From positions 1 to 7,948 of the forward strand of contig JASHXW010000013.1 in assembly GCA_030043395.1 (NCBI GenBank): a DNA stretch of 7,948 nucleotides. Direction: 5' to 3'. Both the position numbers and the translations under genes were made by a program. Positions within the stretch are counted from its first letter, which is position 1, and each line of letters opens with the position of its first letter. Shown here piece after piece: positions 5,498 to 7,948 of this stretch. This stretch comes from Streptosporangiaceae bacterium (lineage in GTDB: Bacteria > Actinomycetota > Actinomycetes > Streptosporangiales > Streptosporangiaceae). Under the pieces are notes generated by a model. The model saw only the letters and a program-made list of their open reading frames with translations, did not search any database and was not told where the DNA came from.

Positions 5498-5503
5498 TGG
5501 TCG

Positions 5504-5531
5504 AAGATACCGCCCCGCGCTGCGATGTCAA
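5504..5531 (-). promoter_or_regulatory. Near-consensus housekeeping-sigma promoter for the structured RNA
   Basis: On the minus strand, a perfect -35 TTGACA (5531-5526) is followed after 16 bases by the -10 TATCTT (5509-5504), which fits TAnnnT. Transcription would start at A5498 or A5497, at the foot of the predicted closing helix. Such a complete -35/-10 pair is uncommon in GC-rich actinobacterial DNA and is typical of strongly expressed RNAs. Confidence 0.6.
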
Positions 5532-5556
5532 CTTCGCCCCCCTCCTCGCGCTTGGG

Positions 5557-5573
5557 CGCCGGGCCCCCCGGCG
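5557..5573. repeat. Perfect GC hairpin/palindrome in the acs upstream region
   Basis: CGCCGGG (5557-5563), CCC, CCCGGCG (5567-5573): a seven-pair perfect inverted repeat with a three-base centre. It lies just upstream of the -35 of the minus-strand RNA promoter. It could be an operator, or a hairpin in a transcript. No T-run follows on either strand. Confidence 0.45.
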
Positions 5574-5630
5574 GGTAGCGCTCTGGCTAACCCCAGGTCG
5601 GCGGGTCTGTTAGGTCTGGTTCTGTAGGGA

Positions 5631-5636
5631 TACGAT
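5631..5636 (+). promoter_or_regulatory. Possible -10 box for the acetyl-CoA synthetase gene
   Basis: TACGAT fits TAnnnT and would give a leader of about 80 bases. The -35 position (around 5608-5613) is poor. A perfect TTGACA at 5669-5674 is the rival, but nothing like a -10 box follows it at 16-18 bases. Neither is convincing alone. Confidence 0.25.
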
Positions 5637-5724
5637 TTACTCGCACTCCAGTTTGAGATTGCCCAAGCTTGACACAAACGGCACGCCGCGGCGCGTACCG
5701 CCCTTTCCTCTTGGAGGTCGAGCA

Positions 5725-7854
5725 ATGACGAGTGACCCTGACGAGGTCGCCACTCCCGAAACCGAGGTCTCTGAGGCCCAGATCGCGGTCCACTGGCGCG
5801 AAGAGGAGTACTACCCGCCGCCGCCTAGCTTCGTCGCCCAGGCCAACGCGAACGACCCGGCTATCCTCGAGCAGTTCAGCGAGGACAAGTTCCCTGACTG
5901 CTTCACTGCGTACGCGGACCTGCTCACGTGGGACGAGCGCTGGCATACCATCCTGGATACGTCGAATCCGCCATTCTGGAAGTGGTTCGTTGGTGGCAAG
6001 CTCAACGCCTCCTACAACTGCGTTGACCGGCATGCCCAGGCGAATCCTGATAAGACGGCCATCGTCTGGGTGCCCGAGCTTGAGTCTGACGAGCACGTGC
6101 ACGTCAGCTACGGCGAGCTGCTCCGCCAGGTCAACGAGTTCGCTGCGCTGCTGCGCGACTTCGCCGGCCTGAAGACCGGCGACCGCGTCACCCTGCACAT
6201 GCCGATGGTGCCCGAGCTGCCCGTGACCATGCTGGCCTGCGCCCGCCTGGGCGTGGTTCACTCCCAGGTCTTCGGCGGCTTCAGCGGCAACGCCTGCGGT
6301 ACCAGGATCGCGGACTCCGGCAGCCGCGTCCTGATCACCATGGACGGCTACTACCGGGCCGGCGGCATGGTCGATCACAAGGTGAAGGCTGACGAGGCGG
6401 TGGAGGAGGCGGCCAAGCAGGGCCAGGAAGTCGACAAGGTCCTGGTCTGGCGGCGGCACGCCGGCCAGTACGCCTCGGCCACGCCGATGGCGGAAGGCAG
6501 GGACTTCTTCGTCGACGAGCTGCTCCCGCAGTACTCAGGGGACGTGGTCGAGCCGGTATCGCTGCCCTCGACGGCGCCGCTGTTCCTGATGTACACCTCG
6601 GGCACGACTGGCCGCCCGAAGGGTGCCTGCCACTCCACGGGCGGCTACATGTCCTATGTTGCCGGGACGTCGAAGTACTACCAGGACATCCACCCTGACG
6701 ACATGTACTGGTGCATGGCCGACATCGGCTGGATCACCGGGCACTCCTACATCGTCTACGGCCCGCTGTCGCTGGGCACCACGACGGTGATCTACGAGGG
6801 CGTGCCGAACTACCCGGACGGCGGGCGGCCGTGGCGGATCGCGCAGCAGCTCGGCGTGAACATCTTCCACACCTCGCCCACGTCCATCCGCATGCTCCGC
6901 AAGGTCGCGCCCGACGAGCCGAGGAAGTACGACTACCACTTCAAGACCATGACCACGGTCGGCGAGCCGATCGAGCCCGAGGTGTGGCGCTGGTACTTCA
7001 CCGAGGTCGGCAAGGGCGAGGCGGCGATCACCGACACCTGGTGGCAGACCGAGACTGGCGGCTTCCTCGGCAGCACGCTGCCGGGGCTGCAGCCGATGAA
7101 GCCAGGAAGCTGCGGCCCGGGCGCGCTCGGCATCTACCCGGTGATCTACGACGAGGACCGCAACGTCGTGCCCGCGGGCAGCGGCAGGGCCGGGAACATC
7201 TGCATCCGCAACCCGTGGCCGGGCATCATGATGACGGTCTGGGGCCAGGACGAGCGTTTCATCGACGTGTACTACCGCAAGTACAACGCCGACCCGGACA
7301 GCAAGGACTGGCACGACTGGCCGTATTTCTGCGGCGATGGCGCGCTCGAGGCGGCAGATGGTTACTTCCGCATCCTCGGGCGAGTCGACGACGTGATCAA
7401 CGTCGCCGGGCACCGGCTGGGCACCAAGGAGCTGGAGTCCGCGGCGCTGACCGTCCCGGAGATCGCCGAGGCAGCCGCCGTCCCGGTCATGGATGACATC
7501 AGGGGCCGGATCGTCGAGATGTACGTGTCGCTGAAGCCCGGCGTCGCTCCGGATGGCATGGAGGCCAAGGTCAGCATGGCGATCGAGGTCGAGATCGGCA
7601 AGATCGCCCGGCCGAAGAACGTCTGGATCGTGGCTGACATGCCGAAGACCAGGTCAGGCAAGATCATGCGCCGCGTCATCGCGTCGGTCTCGAACTTCAC
7701 CGACGTCGGCGACGTGACGACGCTGGCCAACCCCGAGGTGGTCGAGACCATCAGGCACCACGTGCAAAGCGCCAAGATGGCCAAGGGCGAGGTGCCGCGG
7801 GAGCTGACCGAAGCCGAGGCCGAGGAGATCGCCAAGTACGGCGCGGCTGAGTAG
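5725..7854 (+). CDS. acs: Acetyl-CoA synthetase (acetate-CoA ligase, AMP-forming)
   Basis: It activates acetate with ATP to acetyl-AMP and then forms acetyl-CoA in the cytosol (EC 6.2.1.1). The protein has 709 residues, against about 650 for the classical enzyme. Visible motifs are the N-terminal WFVGGKLNASYNCVDRH, the ATP loop YTSGTTGRPKG (290-300), GWITGHSY, TVGEPI, DTWWQTETGG (437-446, with the Trp that limits the pocket to acetate), YFCGDGA (534-540), GRVDDVINVAGHR (552-564) and the catalytic TRSGK (642-646). Lys646 is the residue acetylated by Pat-type enzymes in relatives. About ten extra residues rich in Asp and Trp (520-533) precede YFCGDG, and the C-terminus carries a charged tail. 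The ATG has GGAGG at 5713-5717, seven bases upstream. An in-frame reading from 5653 lacks a ribosome site. Propionate as substrate cannot be excluded. Confidence 0.95.
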   Translation: MTSDPDEVATPETEVSEAQIAVHWREEEYYPPPPSFVAQANANDPAILEQFSEDKFPDCFTAYADLLTWDERWHTILDTSNPPFWKWFVGGKLNASYNCVDRHAQANPDKTAIVWVPELESDEHVHVSYGELLRQVNEFAALLRDFAGLKTGDRVTLHMPMVPELPVTMLACARLGVVHSQVFGGFSGNACGTRIADSGSRVLITMDGYYRAGGMVDHKVKADEAVEEAAKQGQEVDKVLVWRRHAGQYASATPMAEGRDFFVDELLPQYSGDVVEPVSLPSTAPLFLMYTSGTTGRPKGACHSTGGYMSYVAGTSKYYQDIHPDDMYWCMADIGWITGHSYIVYGPLSLGTTTVIYEGVPNYPDGGRPWRIAQQLGVNIFHTSPTSIRMLRKVAPDEPRKYDYHFKTMTTVGEPIEPEVWRWYFTEVGKGEAAITDTWWQTETGGFLGSTLPGLQPMKPGSCGPGALGIYPVIYDEDRNVVPAGSGRAGNICIRNPWPGIMMTVWGQDERFIDVYYRKYNADPDSKDWHDWPYFCGDGALEAADGYFRILGRVDDVINVAGHRLGTKELESAALTVPEIAEAAAVPVMDDIRGRIVEMYVSLKPGVAPDGMEAKVSMAIEVEIGKIARPKNVWIVADMPKTRSGKIMRRVIASVSNFTDVGDVTTLANPEVVETIRHHVQSAKMAKGEVPRELTEAEAEEIAKYGAAE

Positions 7855-7878
7855 CTCAGCTCAGCGCAGCAGGTACGG

Positions 7879-7918
7879 GAGGCCGTGCCGAGGATGGAGG
7901 GCTCCTCGGCACGGCCTC
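7879..7918 (+). terminator. Strong hairpin terminator after acs, lacking a U-tract
   Basis: Bases 7879-7894 and 7903-7918 are perfect reverse complements (16 pairs, mostly G-C), with an eight-base loop at 7895-7902. The hairpin begins 25 bases after the stop. No T-run follows, as is common for actinobacterial terminators. Being symmetric it could also serve a gene converging from the right, outside the window. Confidence 0.8.
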
Positions 7919-7948
7919 TGGCTTGGGGGGCTGGATCTGGTCAGGCGG

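Larger units (their letters stand above)
5186..5724. other. 539-base divergent intergenic region without a credible protein gene
   Basis: Reading frames here are Arg- or Pro-rich, have no Shine-Dalgarno and show no family motif. The region holds several distinct elements: a candidate ppm1 promoter (5232-5258), a minus-strand structured RNA with its own promoter (5318-5531), a GC palindrome (5557-5573), three GGTC iterations (5596-5616) and the leader and promoter of the acetyl-CoA synthetase gene. It is long for an actinobacterial divergent spacer. Confidence 0.7.

Noticed and set aside
5236..5613. Plus-strand open frame of 125 residues in the ppm1-acs gap
   Set aside because: There is no Shine-Dalgarno and no motif. 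The composition is Arg/Pro-rich and it covers the inverted repeats of the structured RNA.
5587..6459. Minus-strand open frame of 290 residues overlapping the acs start
   Set aside because: It is antisense to the conserved acs N-terminus and is a product of GC-rich third positions with no family features.
6535..7413. Long minus-strand open frame of 292 residues inside acs
   Set aside because: It lies antisense to a well-conserved gene, is rich in Arg, Val, His and Asp from mirrored codons, and has no recognisable motif or ribosome site.
1..7948. CRISPR arrays, insertion sequences, prophage or defence genes
   Set aside because: I found no spaced direct repeats, transposase, integrase or defence-type domains. 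All recognisable genes are housekeeping.

Overview
The window is chromosomal DNA from a high-GC actinobacterium. The evidence is the presence of RbpA, which is found only in Actinobacteria, the RbpA/polyprenol-phosphate-mannose-synthase gene pair, a DUF3817 membrane protein, GTG and TTG starts, four-base stop/start overlaps and probable leaderless promoters. The RbpA carries the Cys/His zinc ligands of the Streptomyces type, which Mycobacterium RbpA lacks. Arginine codon AGG is unusually common for a GC-rich actinobacterium, which argues against Streptomyces itself. I cannot name the genus. I see no mobile element, CRISPR array, tRNA or rRNA.

Left part (1-791, minus strand): an uncharacterised 121-residue protein is followed four bases later by an adenylate-kinase-family gene that runs off the window edge. 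From a shared 108-base divergent promoter region, a five-gene plus-strand operon (900-3803) runs the other way: a two-helix membrane protein, a DUF3817 membrane protein, an RsmC-like methyltransferase, a SpoU/TrmH-family RNA ribose methyltransferase and a glycerophosphodiester phosphodiesterase. Its genes are separated by at most ten bases or overlap by four.

Middle part (3804-5185): rbpA has its own promoter, which matches the thiol-oxidative-stress sigma-R/sigma-H consensus exactly (GGGAAT-N18-GTT). It converges on the minus-strand gene for polyprenol monophosphomannose synthase (ppm1). The same convergent rbpA/ppm1 arrangement is known in Mycobacterium tuberculosis (Rv2050/Rv2051c).

Right part (5186-7948): a 539-base gap without a credible protein gene separates ppm1 from a divergent acetyl-CoA synthetase gene. 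The gap holds the most interesting signal in the window. A near-consensus minus-strand promoter (TTGACA-N16-TATCTT) is followed directly by about 170 bases that can fold into a long rod: a closing helix, an open central bubble with a small hairpin on its 3' strand, and a long upper helix. This is the layout of 6S RNA, the RNA-polymerase-binding regulator. It could instead be a structured leader of ppm1. The acetyl-CoA synthetase gene ends in a perfect 16-bp terminator-like hairpin.

Taken together these are housekeeping functions: nucleotide phosphorylation, rRNA/tRNA modification, phospholipid turnover, polymerase tuning (RbpA and possibly a 6S-like RNA), mannosyl donor supply and acetate activation.
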